Shown here one piece after another: positions 36,686 through 46,309 of a stretch of DNA of 64,000 nucleotides. How positions within the stretch are numbered: position 1 is the first letter of the stretch; each line of letters opens with the position of its first letter. Below the pieces are notes generated by a model, which saw only the letters and a program-made list of their open reading frames with translations, had not been told where the DNA came from and ran no database searches. Source of the DNA: Mesorhizobium sp. ORS 3324 (GTDB taxonomy: Bacteria > Pseudomonadota > Alphaproteobacteria > Rhizobiales > Rhizobiaceae). The stretch lies in NCBI GenBank assembly GCA_000824825.2, contig LM655198.1, forward strand, positions 99,185 to 163,184, written 5' to 3'. A program made the translations under genes and the position numbers.

Positions 36686-38335
36686 ATGGATATCTTCAAA
36701 AGCAACGGTGAGGGAGTTCCAGCTGCCATTAGGGCCATGGCGGAAGAAACGCGCGCCGGTCGTATGGATCGGCGAGAATTTCTGGCTCTCGCGACTGCCT
36801 TCGGAGCATCTACCGCAGTTGCCTATGGCATGATCGGCCTTGCGGCGCCCATGACAGCTGCAGCTGAAGAGCCGAAGAAAGGCGGAACGCTGCGCGTCTC
36901 AATGAACATTAAAGGCCAAAAGGATCCTCGGACCTACGACTGGACGGAAATGGCAAACGTCACACGCTGTTGGCTCGAGCCGCTCGTCCGCTACACGCGT
37001 CAGTTCACTTTTGAGCCGGTTCTGCTCGAAAGCTGGGATGTCAATGACGACGCCACCGAATACACGTTGCATGTGCGAAAAGGCGTCACCTGGAACAACG
37101 GCGATATTTTCAACGCTGAGGATGTGGTCGCCAACCTTAGCCGCTGGTGCGAGAAGAATGTATCGGGCAATTCCATGGCGGCACGTGTCAGTGGATTGGT
37201 CGACACCAAGACCGGCAAAGCTAGGAACGGGGCGATTACGAAGGTCGATGACCACACAGTGAAGTTGAAGCTCTCCGCACCCGACATCACCCTCATTGCG
37301 GGATTCACAGACTATCCCGCGTTGGTCGTACATCGAGATTTCGAAAAGGACGGCGCGGATCCGATCAAGAAGCCAATCGGTACCGGCGCATTCGAGCTGG
37401 TTTCCTATGAAGTCGGCGGCAAGGCCGTCGTGAAGCGTCGCGAGAATGGCAAGTGGTGGGGTGGCGAAGCGGCCCTCGATGGTGTCCAGTTCATCGATTA
37501 TGGCGCCGATTTCAATGCCACGCTCAATGCCTTCGATTCTGGTGAGATCGACCTTAATTTTGAGACGCCGTCGGACTTCATCGACATCCTGGACAAGATG
37601 GCCCTGGTCAGGTCGGAAATCGACACCGCGACTACCTTGATTTGCCGGACCAATACTACCCATAAACCCTACGACGACAAACGGGTGCGCAACGCGCTGC
37701 AGATGGCAGTCGACAACAACGCCGTACTGCAGCTGGGCTATAGTGGACATGGCACAGTCGGCGAGAACCATCATGTGAGTCCCATCCATCCAGAGTATTA
37801 TCCGCTCCCGAAAAAGGCTCGAGATATGGCGGGTGCCAAGAAGCTGATGGTGGATGCAGGACAGGCCGAGTTCGAACACGAGATAATCTCGGTTGACGAC
37901 GAATGGCAAAAGAACACCGCAGACGCAATCGCTGCTCAATTGCGCGAAGCTGGTATCAAAGTTAAACGTACGGTGATACCAGCCTCAACCTATTGGAACG
38001 ACTGGAACAAATATCCCTATTCTACAACGCAATGGTACATGCGCCCGCTCGGGGTTCAGGTCCTCGCATTGGCATACCGCACTGGAGAGGCTTGGAACGA
38101 GACTGCTTACTCCGATCCCAATTTCGACGCCAAGCTCAAAGATGCGCTATCGCTGATAGACGTTGCCAAACGCAAAGAGGTCATGAAGGACGTCGAGCAG
38201 ATTCTGCAGGACTCCGGCATCATGGTCCAACCATTCTGGCAGAAGCTCTACTGCCACATGAACAAGAAGGTTAAGAACTACGCCATGCATCCAACCTACA
38301 CAATGGAGTTCCAGAAGGTTTGGCTCGACGCCTAA
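36686..38335 (+). CDS. ABC transporter solute-binding protein, family 5 (SBP3)
   Basis: Third paralogous peptide-type binding protein, 549 residues, with a Tat leader (MDRREFLALATAFGAS, cleavage near TAAAEEP). Family 5 blocks are VRKGVTWNNGDIFNAEDVV, KPIGTGAFELVSYEVGGKAVV and DDKRVRNALQMAVDNN. It ends with FQKVWLDA like the others. GGGGA lies 6 nt before the ATG. It is followed by a terminator-like hairpin, so it is a single-gene unit with no transporter partners. Small differences from SBP1 and SBP2 in the ligand region suggest a related but not identical ligand. Confidence 0.92.
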   Translation: MDIFKSNGEGVPAAIRAMAEETRAGRMDRREFLALATAFGASTAVAYGMIGLAAPMTAAAEEPKKGGTLRVSMNIKGQKDPRTYDWTEMANVTRCWLEPLVRYTRQFTFEPVLLESWDVNDDATEYTLHVRKGVTWNNGDIFNAEDVVANLSRWCEKNVSGNSMAARVSGLVDTKTGKARNGAITKVDDHTVKLKLSAPDITLIAGFTDYPALVVHRDFEKDGADPIKKPIGTGAFELVSYEVGGKAVVKRRENGKWWGGEAALDGVQFIDYGADFNATLNAFDSGEIDLNFETPSDFIDILDKMALVRSEIDTATTLICRTNTTHKPYDDKRVRNALQMAVDNNAVLQLGYSGHGTVGENHHVSPIHPEYYPLPKKARDMAGAKKLMVDAGQAEFEHEIISVDDEWQKNTADAIAAQLREAGIKVKRTVIPASTYWNDWNKYPYSTTQWYMRPLGVQVLALAYRTGEAWNETAYSDPNFDAKLKDALSLIDVAKRKEVMKDVEQILQDSGIMVQPFWQKLYCHMNKKVKNYAMHPTYTMEFQKVWLDA

Positions 38336-38347
38336 GCTCTCTCCGGA

Positions 38348-38390
38348 GGCCGGCCCCTTCTTTCCATCCGGAAGGTGTCGGCCGATTTTT
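38348..38390 (+). terminator. Rho-independent terminator after SBP3
   Basis: An imperfect stem of about 11 pairs (38348-38360 with 38371-38383) closes a 10-nt loop and is followed by ATTTTT, ending 55 bp after the SBP3 stop. Confidence 0.65.
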
Positions 38391-38940
38391 AACATCAATC
38401 CGCTTGCGTGGCCTAAGTGCAACCGTTCCGACGACCGGTAGACAGAGGAAGCCGCGGGTATCGTTCAATCCGACTCCGCCGCGACCATTATTCAGTTCCT
38501 CTAGTGCACCGGCGGTCGCGAGGCCTCTGCTAACCCATGGCGGGGCCAATTCTCCGTGCGGTGCCTTAATCGAAGGCCTTCTTCGTGAGAGGCCCACCTG
38601 GCGCTACAGGTCCGAACGATGGGTCGGTCGCTCGAGAGTCAAGATCTCGCGCAACCCGCATGGCGCCTCCTGCGCCGCAAGAGATAACCGGATATACGTG
38701 ATGCGTCGGCCCAAATGGCAAATACTCTAGTTGATACTTGCAATGCACAGACAACAATACTGCCAGCGCGCAACTGATGCTACTCAACCCCCTAGCGAAG
38801 TCCCATCGGATACAGACCTAGAATCCGCCCCCCTGATCCAGAGAGAGAAACTCTTCAGGCCAGCCGATACGGGGGCCGCTGCCGCAATGATTGACTCCGC
38901 CATTGAATCGCACGGGGGTTAGGGTGGTCCTGAGCCATTC
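38391..38940. other. Intergenic region between SBP3 and glutamate dehydrogenase
   Basis: About 0.55 kb between convergent genes. I see nothing coding or regulatory in it beyond the SBP3 terminator. Confidence 0.4.
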
Positions 38941-40365
38941 TCAAATTCCTATGGCCTCATATGCCGCAGCGATCCTTCGAATAGCAACAATGTAAGCAGC
39001 TGTCCTGTAGTCATCAAGCTCCGGCTGCGCCTCAAGAAGGTCGGCGATATTAGACCAAGCACTTCGCATTACGTCCTCAAGGCCGGAGCGAACCAGGTCG
39101 ATCTCGGCACCGCCCTCTAGAAAATCGTCGCGCATGTCGGCGGGGAATGCCTTACCCGTCATTCGTTCGAGCGCTGTGGCAATGGTGTGGTTTCGCCTCT
39201 CGCGACGGCGCCTCTCCATCAAGCCGAATGGTATGTGAGTCAGATTCTTCACCCATTCGAAATAGCTAACCACAACACCGCCCGCGTTGACATACAGATC
39301 AGGCAGGATCGTCGCACCTCGAGAGCGCAGAATTCGGTCAGCCTGGAAGGTAACCGGGCCATTGGCAGCTTCGACGACGACAGGGGCTTTGATGCGCTCC
39401 GCGTTTTCGGCGTGGATCGCATTCTCCATGGCCGCGGGAATTAGGACGTCGCATTCCTCTTCAATTCCGCTCGTGTCGCCGGCGAAGGATTTAGCACCCT
39501 CAAAACCGAGAATGCTGCCGGTGCGCAAGTGATGCCGCTTCAGCGCTTCGATGCTAACGCCGTCTCGGTTCCAAACGAAGCCATCGCGTTCGGCAACCAC
39601 TACGATGCGCGCTCCATCATCTTCGGAAAGAAACTTGGCGGAGTGGTAGCCTACATTACCAAAACCCTGGACAACGACACTTGCATCCTTCAGATCACGT
39701 CTGCCACAGATTCCCTTGGTACGCGGATCCCGGAGATAGCTTTGAATAGCGAACTGCACGCCCCGGCCTGTCGCCTCCGTGCGCCCGGCGATGCCTCCCT
39801 TGGAAAGCGGCTTGCCGGTTACGCAAGCGCGCGCATTCACGACATCAGTCGGATTTGCGCGGCGAAACTCATCGACCATCCAAGCCATCTCGCGCTCGCT
39901 GGTACCTACGTCGGGCGCGGGGACGTTGAGACCAGGCCCGATCAGGCCACGCTTGTTCAACTCCTGAGTGAAGCGGCGGGTGATGCGTTCCAACTCTTGC
40001 GGCGTCCACTCGCGTGGATCAATCTTGAGTGCGCCTTTTGAACCTCCGAACGGCACATCAACCAGCGCGCATTTCAGCGTCATCAGCGCAGCGAGAGCTT
40101 CCACTTCTTCAGCGTCGGCGTCCGGCGCGTAGCGAATGCCGCCTTTAACTGGCTCACAATGTTCGCTATGGACCGAGCGCCACCCAACGAAGCTGAACAT
40201 TCGGCCGCGTAGTCTAACTCCGAAGCGGACCGTGTAGGTCGAGTTGCACTGAATAATGCGCTCAGCCAGTCCCTCGGGCAGGTCGAGGAACGACATCGCA
40301 GCTCGAAAGTTCAGATCGATACTTGCCAAAAAGCTCGACGCGGGATTTGAGACCAAAACATCCAT
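38941..40365 (-). CDS. Glu/Leu/Phe/Val dehydrogenase (glutamate dehydrogenase)
   Basis: Amino-acid dehydrogenase, 474 residues, most like glutamate dehydrogenase, which interconverts glutamate and 2-oxoglutarate plus ammonia. PVKGGIRYAPDA near 73, KCALVDVPFGGSKGALKIDP with the catalytic Lys near 100, PAPDVGT near 150 and the NAD(P) loop VQGFGNVGYHSA near 225 are present; AANGPVT and NAGGVVVSYFEWVKN follow. The ATG at 40365 has GGAG 10 nt upstream. It could run in the catabolic direction on glutamate from gamma-glutamyl or oxoproline breakdown. No operon partners besides the UPF0262 gene upstream on the same strand. Confidence 0.93.
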   Translation of the reverse strand: MDVLVSNPASSFLASIDLNFRAAMSFLDLPEGLAERIIQCNSTYTVRFGVRLRGRMFSFVGWRSVHSEHCEPVKGGIRYAPDADAEEVEALAALMTLKCALVDVPFGGSKGALKIDPREWTPQELERITRRFTQELNKRGLIGPGLNVPAPDVGTSEREMAWMVDEFRRANPTDVVNARACVTGKPLSKGGIAGRTEATGRGVQFAIQSYLRDPRTKGICGRRDLKDASVVVQGFGNVGYHSAKFLSEDDGARIVVVAERDGFVWNRDGVSIEALKRHHLRTGSILGFEGAKSFAGDTSGIEEECDVLIPAAMENAIHAENAERIKAPVVVEAANGPVTFQADRILRSRGATILPDLYVNAGGVVVSYFEWVKNLTHIPFGLMERRRRERRNHTIATALERMTGKAFPADMRDDFLEGGAEIDLVRSGLEDVMRSAWSNIADLLEAQPELDDYRTAAYIVAIRRIAAAYEAIGI

Positions 40366-40409
40366 AAGGCGCTCCGTAGATCAATTAGAGATCGCATCGC
40401 TCGCACTGC

Positions 40410-40964
40410 TCAATGAAAACTACTTTCCCCCGCTGCGGTCTTCATTCTGAAGCCGACCGCATGAGTGGGGGCGTTTCGCATGAACAAAACGTACACCAGC
40501 GTGAAAAGCTGGCGGGCGGTGTCGCTGTCGACAATCAGCTTGTCGGCAAGCCTCCTTTTTAGGAGTTCGGCCCCCTCGTCGCGAAGGGCACAGCGAGCCA
40601 CATCAATCTTTGCGAGCGACGCAATGCTCGCTCGCGGCATGGAGTCGTAATAGTTCTCGCAGCTGAGGACGAAGTGCTTGAGAAACCCGCGCATCGGAAT
40701 GAGCGAAATATGATCATTGATCACGATAGTGCGCTTTTCGGTGGCGATCTGGAAACCAAGCTCGTCGCCATGCAGCGCGAGATGCAGCCGGTATGGCCCG
40801 CGATCGTGGCCGACCGGGATAAAGACATTGCTTCGTATCAAATGGGCGATGGCAAGAGAACGCTCCCGCTCAACGTGTTCGTTGCGGCAGAACGGCCCCC
40901 TAAGCGAGACCTCACATAAGGAAGAATTCACGTTTTTTGCGCTCACCACCCGCGCGACCTCCAT
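40410..40964 (-). CDS. UPF0262 family protein
   Basis: Alphaproteobacterial protein of unknown function. The family core is clear: VERERSLAIAHLIRSNVFIPVGHDRGPYRLHLAL, then HISLIPMRGFLKHFVLSCENYYDSM and the ending DSDTARQLFTLVYVL. From the ATG at 40964 it has 184 residues; the frame is open to a TTG at 41045, and the ribosome site does not settle the start. It lies 44 bp upstream of the glutamate dehydrogenase gene on the same strand. Genes of this family are normally chromosomal single copies, so a copy in accessory DNA may be a second, divergent one. Confidence 0.8.
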   Translation of the reverse strand: MEVARVVSAKNVNSSLCEVSLRGPFCRNEHVERERSLAIAHLIRSNVFIPVGHDRGPYRLHLALHGDELGFQIATEKRTIVINDHISLIPMRGFLKHFVLSCENYYDSMPRASIASLAKIDVARCALRDEGAELLKRRLADKLIVDSDTARQLFTLVYVLFMRNAPTHAVGFRMKTAAGESSFH

Positions 40965-41005
40965 CGCGATCCGCTCCGCACATGCGCCGTCCTTCGATCC
41001 AATCT

Positions 41006-41200
41006 TCACCTGATTATTGCAGCCGATAGTGTCGTCTGGTTGCAAAGCGCGTCCCTTCTTCCGGATTCACTTTGTAGTTCACGGTAGAAACCGAGGAATG
41101 GCGGGCGTTTCCAGGTAGGCGAGGAGAAACCTGGATTTAGGCCAACATCTTGGACCCGGTAAGGGGGAAAAAACGATAGGTCGGTATAGGCTAGATTCAT
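41006..41200 (-). CDS. Possible small protein upstream of UPF0262
   Basis: A 64-residue frame from an ATG at 41200 with GGAG 9 nt upstream. The sequence is aromatic and proline rich (SFFPPYRVQDVG, then WKRPPFLGFYREL) with a basic tail. It precedes the UPF0262 gene on the same strand. I do not recognise a family, and it may not be real. Confidence 0.35.
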   Translation of the reverse strand: MNLAYTDLSFFPPYRVQDVGLNPGFSSPTWKRPPFLGFYRELQSESGRRDALCNQTTLSAAIIR

Positions 41201-41483
41201 GTTAGTAGTCTCCAGACTGCTTCGGATGGGGGAAGCGGCACGCTTAAGCTGCTCAATTGTCGCGTTGCGATTGCCGGTCTGGCCGTAGCAAAGACTGCTA
41301 TGTCGTCGATTGACTGGTTGCTCGATCGCAGTGCACCAGTTTCCCAGCCTGAGAGGATACAATATGCTCGCGACGCTAGACGTCATGTTCCGGGGCTGAG
41401 ATCGGTGGCCCGCGCTTTCGTGCGATAAAAGACGAGGGTTGCTCGGATGGGCCGAGCCGATCCTCACGCACGGAGGGCGAGCC

Positions 41484-42587
41484 ATGGGAGAGTATAGCGA
41501 AGTATTTGTCGCGTTTGATGTAGCCAAGAAGAAGCACGCGGTTGCGATCGCGGAAGGCGGCCGCACCGGCGAGGTCCGGTTCGTCGGCGAGGTCGAGAAT
41601 AGTCCTGCGGCGATCGAGCGTACGATCAAGAGGCTGGGAAAAAAGTATGATCGACTGCACGTCTGCTTCGAGGCTGGGCCGACGGGTTATGGGTTGTGCC
41701 GGCAGGTCCGCGATCTCGGATGCGATTGCATGGTGGTTGCGCCGGCCCTGATCCCGAAGCGGCCGGGCGAGCACGTCAAAACCAACCGGCGGGACGCCGT
41801 CACGCTGGCGCGGCTGCATCGGGCGGGCGAGCTGATCGGGGTATGGGTGCCGGACGTGGTCCACGAAGCTGTCCGCGACTTGGTGCGAGCCCGCGAAGCC
41901 GCAGCCGACGACCTGCGCCGCAAACGCCAGCAGCTGCTTTCCTTCCTCCTGCGCCACGGGCGGATTTACGCGAGCGGCGGTCACTGGACACTGGCACACC
42001 GGCGCTGGCTTGCCCATCAGAGCTTCGACCATACCGCGCAGCAGATCGTGTTCCAGGAGAAGATCGACGCGATCGAGGACGCGGCTCAGCGACTACACCG
42101 CCTGGACGAGCAGTTGCGCGCCGTCGTGCCAACCTGGTCCATGGCGCGGGTCGTCGAGGCCTATCAGGCGATGCGCGGCGCTTCGTTCGCAGTGATCTTT
42201 GCGGCCGAGATTGGGGATGTGCGTCGCTTCGATACGCCGCCTCAGTTGATGGCCTTTCTCGGCCTGGTCCCGGGGGAGTGCTCGACCGGCGATACGGTTC
42301 GGCGGTCGAGCCTTACGCTCGCCGGCAATCGACGCGCCCGCCGCGCCTTGGTCGAAGCGGCATGGACTTACCGCTATCCTGCCAGGGTCAGCGAGGGCCT
42401 GAGGGTGCGGCTCGAGGGGCTGCCCAAGGCTGTCCGCGATATTGCCTGGAAGGGGCAAGTGCGGCTTTGCGCCCGCTATCGTCGCCTCAGCGCCGCCGGC
42501 AAGAAGCCGCCGGTAGTCGCCGCCGCAATCGCTCGCGAGATGGCTGCCTTCTTGTGGGCCATCGGCCGGGAAGTCGCGCCGTCTTAG
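41484..42587 (+). CDS. IS110-family transposase (apparently intact)
   Basis: DEDD-type transposase, 367 residues. The N-terminal RuvC-like part starts VFVAFDVAKKKHAVA (first Asp), continues FEAGPTGYGLCRQ (Glu) and KTNRRDAVTLARL (Asp). The C-terminal Tnp20 part has FAAEIGDVRRFDTPPQLMAFLGLVPGE then TLAGNRRARRALVEAAW with the Ser near SSLTLAGN. The ATG at 41484 has GGAGG 7 nt upstream. IS110 elements have no long inverted repeats and use a structured guide RNA from a flanking non-coding part. The 114 bp before and up to 200 bp after the gene could hold it; exact ends are not resolved. Confidence 0.85.
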   Translation: MGEYSEVFVAFDVAKKKHAVAIAEGGRTGEVRFVGEVENSPAAIERTIKRLGKKYDRLHVCFEAGPTGYGLCRQVRDLGCDCMVVAPALIPKRPGEHVKTNRRDAVTLARLHRAGELIGVWVPDVVHEAVRDLVRAREAAADDLRRKRQQLLSFLLRHGRIYASGGHWTLAHRRWLAHQSFDHTAQQIVFQEKIDAIEDAAQRLHRLDEQLRAVVPTWSMARVVEAYQAMRGASFAVIFAAEIGDVRRFDTPPQLMAFLGLVPGECSTGDTVRRSSLTLAGNRRARRALVEAAWTYRYPARVSEGLRVRLEGLPKAVRDIAWKGQVRLCARYRRLSAAGKKPPVVAAAIAREMAAFLWAIGREVAPS

Positions 42588-43470
42588 TTAGCCGGTCTCG
42601 ACCCAACCCGCTGCATAGTGCTGGGGGTGGGGCCACGGTGGGGAACTCCCGTCGCTAGTTATTTGGCCGAGCCGATGCGCCCGACGCCCGCCCTCTAGAC
42701 CGAGGACAGCCCCGAGACGAAGACACGGAAGGCCGGTACCCAACCCGCGGATGAGAGTCTGATCAACCGTCGTCTCTGAGCTCCACCCCCAGCCCTGTGC
42801 AGCTTCAGCCGATCCGGCTGCTTCGCAAACCTGCCAAGCAGCCGATCTCCTCTCGCCCTCTGCTTGACAGGGAACATGAGAGACTAGTGCCAGCGGGAGG
42901 GGACACTTACTTGTCGTTCGCGGGAGCAGTACTCATCCAGATTTTCAGATCGGTATGCGAAGAGATTGTTACTGGGCCGGTCTTGTCCTTACGATGCGCC
43001 AAATAGGATACACGCGCGGTGATCGGAAAGCCCTTTGCCGCCCAGCTCCACTCCCGTTTCGCGATGCTCTTACAGGTTAGAAGCCTCCGCAACGTTCCGA
43101 AGCCGAGCAAGCAAGCGAATATGCATTCGAAGAGCAGCGACAACATTCCTGCCGAGTCGAGATTGAACGGACTGAAACGGAGACAGCTAAAGCTAACGCG
43201 CTGAAGCGAGGCCAGGAAAGCAAAAGCTGTGCAGATGATAGCTAAGAACATCTACAGACTGGGCCCATTAAGTCGGTCGTCCTTGGACAGGTCACGATGT
43301 TAAGCAGCACCGGCAGGCAACTCATCGTTGACGAAGATGAGCGGCGGCCTCCACAGCCAGGAAGCCGTCGCACCATTCGCTCAAGATCCGATTTACACTA
43401 GCATCTCAAAAGGATGAGAGCAAAAAATGCTGGCTGACTTACAGCAGATTTATGTCGAGCCGGGTTCCTA
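42588..43470. other. Region between the IS110 gene and the IS481 element
   Basis: Includes the non-coding tail of the IS110 element (to about 42.8 kb). A minus-strand frame at 42907-43251 (114 codons) has a hydrophobic start and a VSYLAHRKDKTGPV section, but no good ribosome site and no recognised family; I give it low weight. Confidence 0.3.
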
Positions 43471-43600
43471 GAGATGTTTGATCCCAGGCTTTGATGGGTG
43501 CATCCTTGTCCTCCGAATCGAAGGAGGCACTATGGGCCAGGTTCTCCATGGGAGCGCCACGACGACAGAGGCGGTCCGTCGAGCGATACAACATAGTCAT

Positions 43601-44978
43601 GTCTGGACGGCGCCCGCTGATCAAGGGTTTGTTTTCGGCGATGGGACGGTCGCCGGTGCGGTCATGTCTCCGGCCTGTTGTTGCGGTACTGTGACCGCTG
43701 GCCCTGATGGTGTCCGCTGATCCTTTGGCCTGATCAAGAGAACGAGCTCGAAGCTCCGACTATGCTGCAGGCTTTGGGGATGTGTCCTCGTCTGTTCCCA
43801 TCACGTCATTGTCACCCTCGATTCCGGCTCGCGGCCTCAGCCGCTTCTGCTGTTACTCCGGTGTTTCGGCATAGCGTGCGTCATCACGCATGAGCGCGAA
43901 GGCGATGCGGGCAAGCTTGTTGGCAGTCGCCACGGCGACAAGCTTGAACGGCTTGGTCTCCATCAGGCGATCGGCCCAGCTTCACAACGCGTCGCTGCAG
44001 CGTTTGCGATGGAAGAGGACCGCGTGAGCGCCGACAACGAGCAGCTTGCGCAGATATCGGTTTCCCATCCTGAAACGCGCCCCAGCCGCTCCTTGCCGCC
44101 TGATGAACTTTGCCGGGGCGTTAGCCCGAGGAATGCCGCGAACTCCCGCGGGCCCGAGAACGCGGAGATATCATGGATACTTGCGGCAAGCGCAGAGGCG
44201 GTGACGGGACCGATGCCGGGAATGGTCATTAGACGGCGCGCGGTGTTATCGGCTCTGGCGAGAGCCAGAATGGCCTGATCGCTTTGTCCGATCTCATGAT
44301 CGAGTTCATTCAGCCGACGCACGATAGCAACAGCGCCGGGCGTACGATCGCCGGGATCATGTCGTTGCCTTCCATGATGAGAACCGCCAGAGCACGGGCA
44401 TTGTTCGGTCCCTGCGCGGCGATGATCCCGATCTCAGCGAGATGGCTGCGCAGGGCATTGAGCAGTTGCGTGCGTTGCGCCACCAAAAGTTCGCGCACCT
44501 TATGGCGCATGAGCGCAGCCTGGTTCTCGACCGATCGTACCGGTACAAAGCGCATGGAGGGCCGCGTCACCGCCTCTAGATGGCCGCTGCATCAGCGGCG
44601 TCCTTCTTCTGGCGACGGACACAGGCCTTCACGTACGCTGGCGGCATCAGCCGCACATCATGGCCAAACTTTGCCAGTTCGCGAGCCCAATGATGGGCCG
44701 AGCCGCATGCTTCCATGCCGATCAGGCACGACGGCAGACGCTCGAAGAATGCCAGCACATCTTGCGCCGTAGCGCACGAGACATGACGACACGGCCGGCA
44801 GCGTCGACAGCGTGGACCTGGAAGACATGCTTGGCCAGATCGAGGCCGATGGTGGCTACAGCATTGAGTTCGATGGTAGTCTTTTCCATGGACGGTGCTC
44901 CTTCAGATGAGTGCTCGACAGCAGCCATCTTGGCACGCCTCTCACGAGGAATGATGCCGTTGCGGGCGCCGTCCACCC
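43601..44978 (-). mobile_element. IS110/IS1111-type element nested in the IS481 gene
   Basis: Near-terminal inverted repeats of 14 bp are perfect: TGGACGGCGCCCGC at 43604-43617 and its complement at 44962-44975. The flanks rejoin the host gene exactly (AGTCAT and CAAGAG), with CAT present on both sides. The element is about 1.38 kb. Confidence 0.8.
43853..44889 (-). pseudogene. IS110-family transposase, frameshifted
   Basis: It starts MEKTTIELNAVATIGLDLAKHVFQVHAVD with AAGGAG 8 nt upstream. Further blocks in changing frames are LIGMEACGSAHHWARELAKFGHDV, TRPSMRFVPVRSVENQAALMRHKVRE, and RRLMTIPGIGPVTASALAASI with FLGLTPRQSSSGGKERLG. The end reads DDARYAETPE and a stop at 43853. At least three frameshifts and one stop make it inactive. 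Order and content are those of a 340-residue IS110 transposase. Confidence 0.85.
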
Positions 44979-46009
44979 CATCAAGAGAGCCTGAGAACCC
45001 TGGCCAAGCGCTACGGGATCAACCAGAAGACGGTCGCGAAGTGGCGGGAGCGCACCTCAACAGCCGACCTCCCGACGGGGCCGAAAGAGCCGCGGTCGAC
45101 GGTTCTTTCCATCGAGGAGGAGGCGGTCATCGTCGCCTTCCGGCGCTACACGCTGCTGCCGCTCGACGACTGCCTCTATGCGCTGCAGCCGATGATTCCG
45201 CATCTGACGCGATCTTCATTGCACCGCTGCCTGCAGCGCCATGGCATTGGCCGTCTGCCCGATGTCGAGGGCGACAGGCCGACGAAGAGGAAGTTCAGGA
45301 GCTACCCGATCGGCTACTTTCACATTGACGTTGCCGAGGTACGCACCGAACAGGGCAAGCTGCACATGTTCGTTGCTATCGACCGCACCTCGAAGTTCGC
45401 CTTTGTCGAGCTGCACGAGAAGGCTACCATCGCCGTCTCCAGAGATTTCCTGCTGCGCCTGATCGCGGCAGTCCCTTACAAAATCCATACCGTGCTCACC
45501 GACAATGGCATCCAGTTCACCACGCCTGGTGCCGGAGGATCGGCCGTTCCCCTCATCAAAGAGGCCATCGCAAATGGGGAGCGCTTCCGGGCGCATGCCT
45601 TCGAATATGCCTGCGCCATAAACGACATCGAACACCGGACCACCAAAGCCAGGCACCCGTGGACCAACGGTCAGGTCGAACGGATGAACCGCACCATCAA
45701 AGACGCCACCGTCAAGCGCTTTTACTACGAGAGCCACGACCAGCTTCGCAGTCATCTCTCCGACTTCGTCGCGGCATACAACTTCGCCCGCAGGCTCAAG
45801 ACCCTCAACGGCCTCACACCCTACGAGTTCATCTGCAAGGCGTGGGCCACTCAACCCGAACGCTTCAGGTTAAATCCGCTCCAGCAAATGCCGGGACTAA
45901 ACATCTAAGTTCCGCGAGGGCGAGCGGCACCGCCGGCTGCCCGTGAGAAGCTTCTTGAGCAAGGATGAGCGGCGCCAAATCTTTGATCGCTTCAGTTGAA
46001 GCTACCCTG

Positions 46010-46242
46010 AGGGCTATGCCAATCCTCGTCAAAGGGGCCGGTGGGTCCGAGCACATGCGCGCCAAGCGCGGCGGCATCCGCGCCCTTGGAGACGATGACG
46101 TTGCGGATCATCGGATCGCGCGACGGACGCAGGCCGCCATTGGGACAAAGGTGACCATGACGCCGTGGCGTTCCGCGACCTTCTCGACCTCGGCCTTGAC
46201 CGGAGAGGCATCGGCGTCGACGTAGATGATGGGTGCGGGCAT
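46010..46242 (-). pseudogene. Remnant of a YaiI/YqxD (UPF0178) family gene
   Basis: It opens MPAPIIYVDADASPVKAEVEKVAERHG, the UPF0178 start, with Ser where Cys is normal. A one-base change after VTFVP shifts the frame to GGLRPSRDPMIRNVIVSKGAD, and the central half of the gene is missing before GAHVLGPTG. Non-functional. It sits next to gfa on the same strand. Confidence 0.8.
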
Positions 46243-46309
46243 CGTTGCGTCCAAAACCAATAAGGGGCCGGCGTGTCAGCCAGCCCCATGGCAGAAATCG
46301 CGGGATTTG

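Larger units (their letters stand above)
43471..45906 (+). mobile_element. IS481-family element, split by a nested IS110 element
   Basis: Imperfect terminal repeats are seen: AGATGTTTGATCCCAGG at the left (43472-43488), and the inverted GGGACTAAACATCT at the right end (45893-45906). The transposase frame runs between them and is split at 43600/44982 by a second element. Without the insert the element would be about 1.06 kb. Confidence 0.8.
43532..45908 (+). pseudogene. IS481-family transposase interrupted by IS110
   Basis: The first 23 codons (43532-43600) read MGQVLHGSATTTEAVRRA, and the rest (44982-45908) continues in the right frame with QESLRTLAKRYGINQKTVAKW. When the insert is removed the gene is open throughout, about 332 residues. 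DDE residues are visible in FHIDVAEV, VLTDNGIQFT and NGQVERMNRT, and the HTH is at the start. Good ribosome site AAGGAGG before the ATG. Only the insertion disables it. The stop lies inside the right terminal repeat. Confidence 0.85.

Noticed and set aside
42907..43251. Minus-strand 114-codon frame with hydrophobic N-terminus
   Set aside because: No ribosome site and no recognisable family; it may be IS-adjacent junk.
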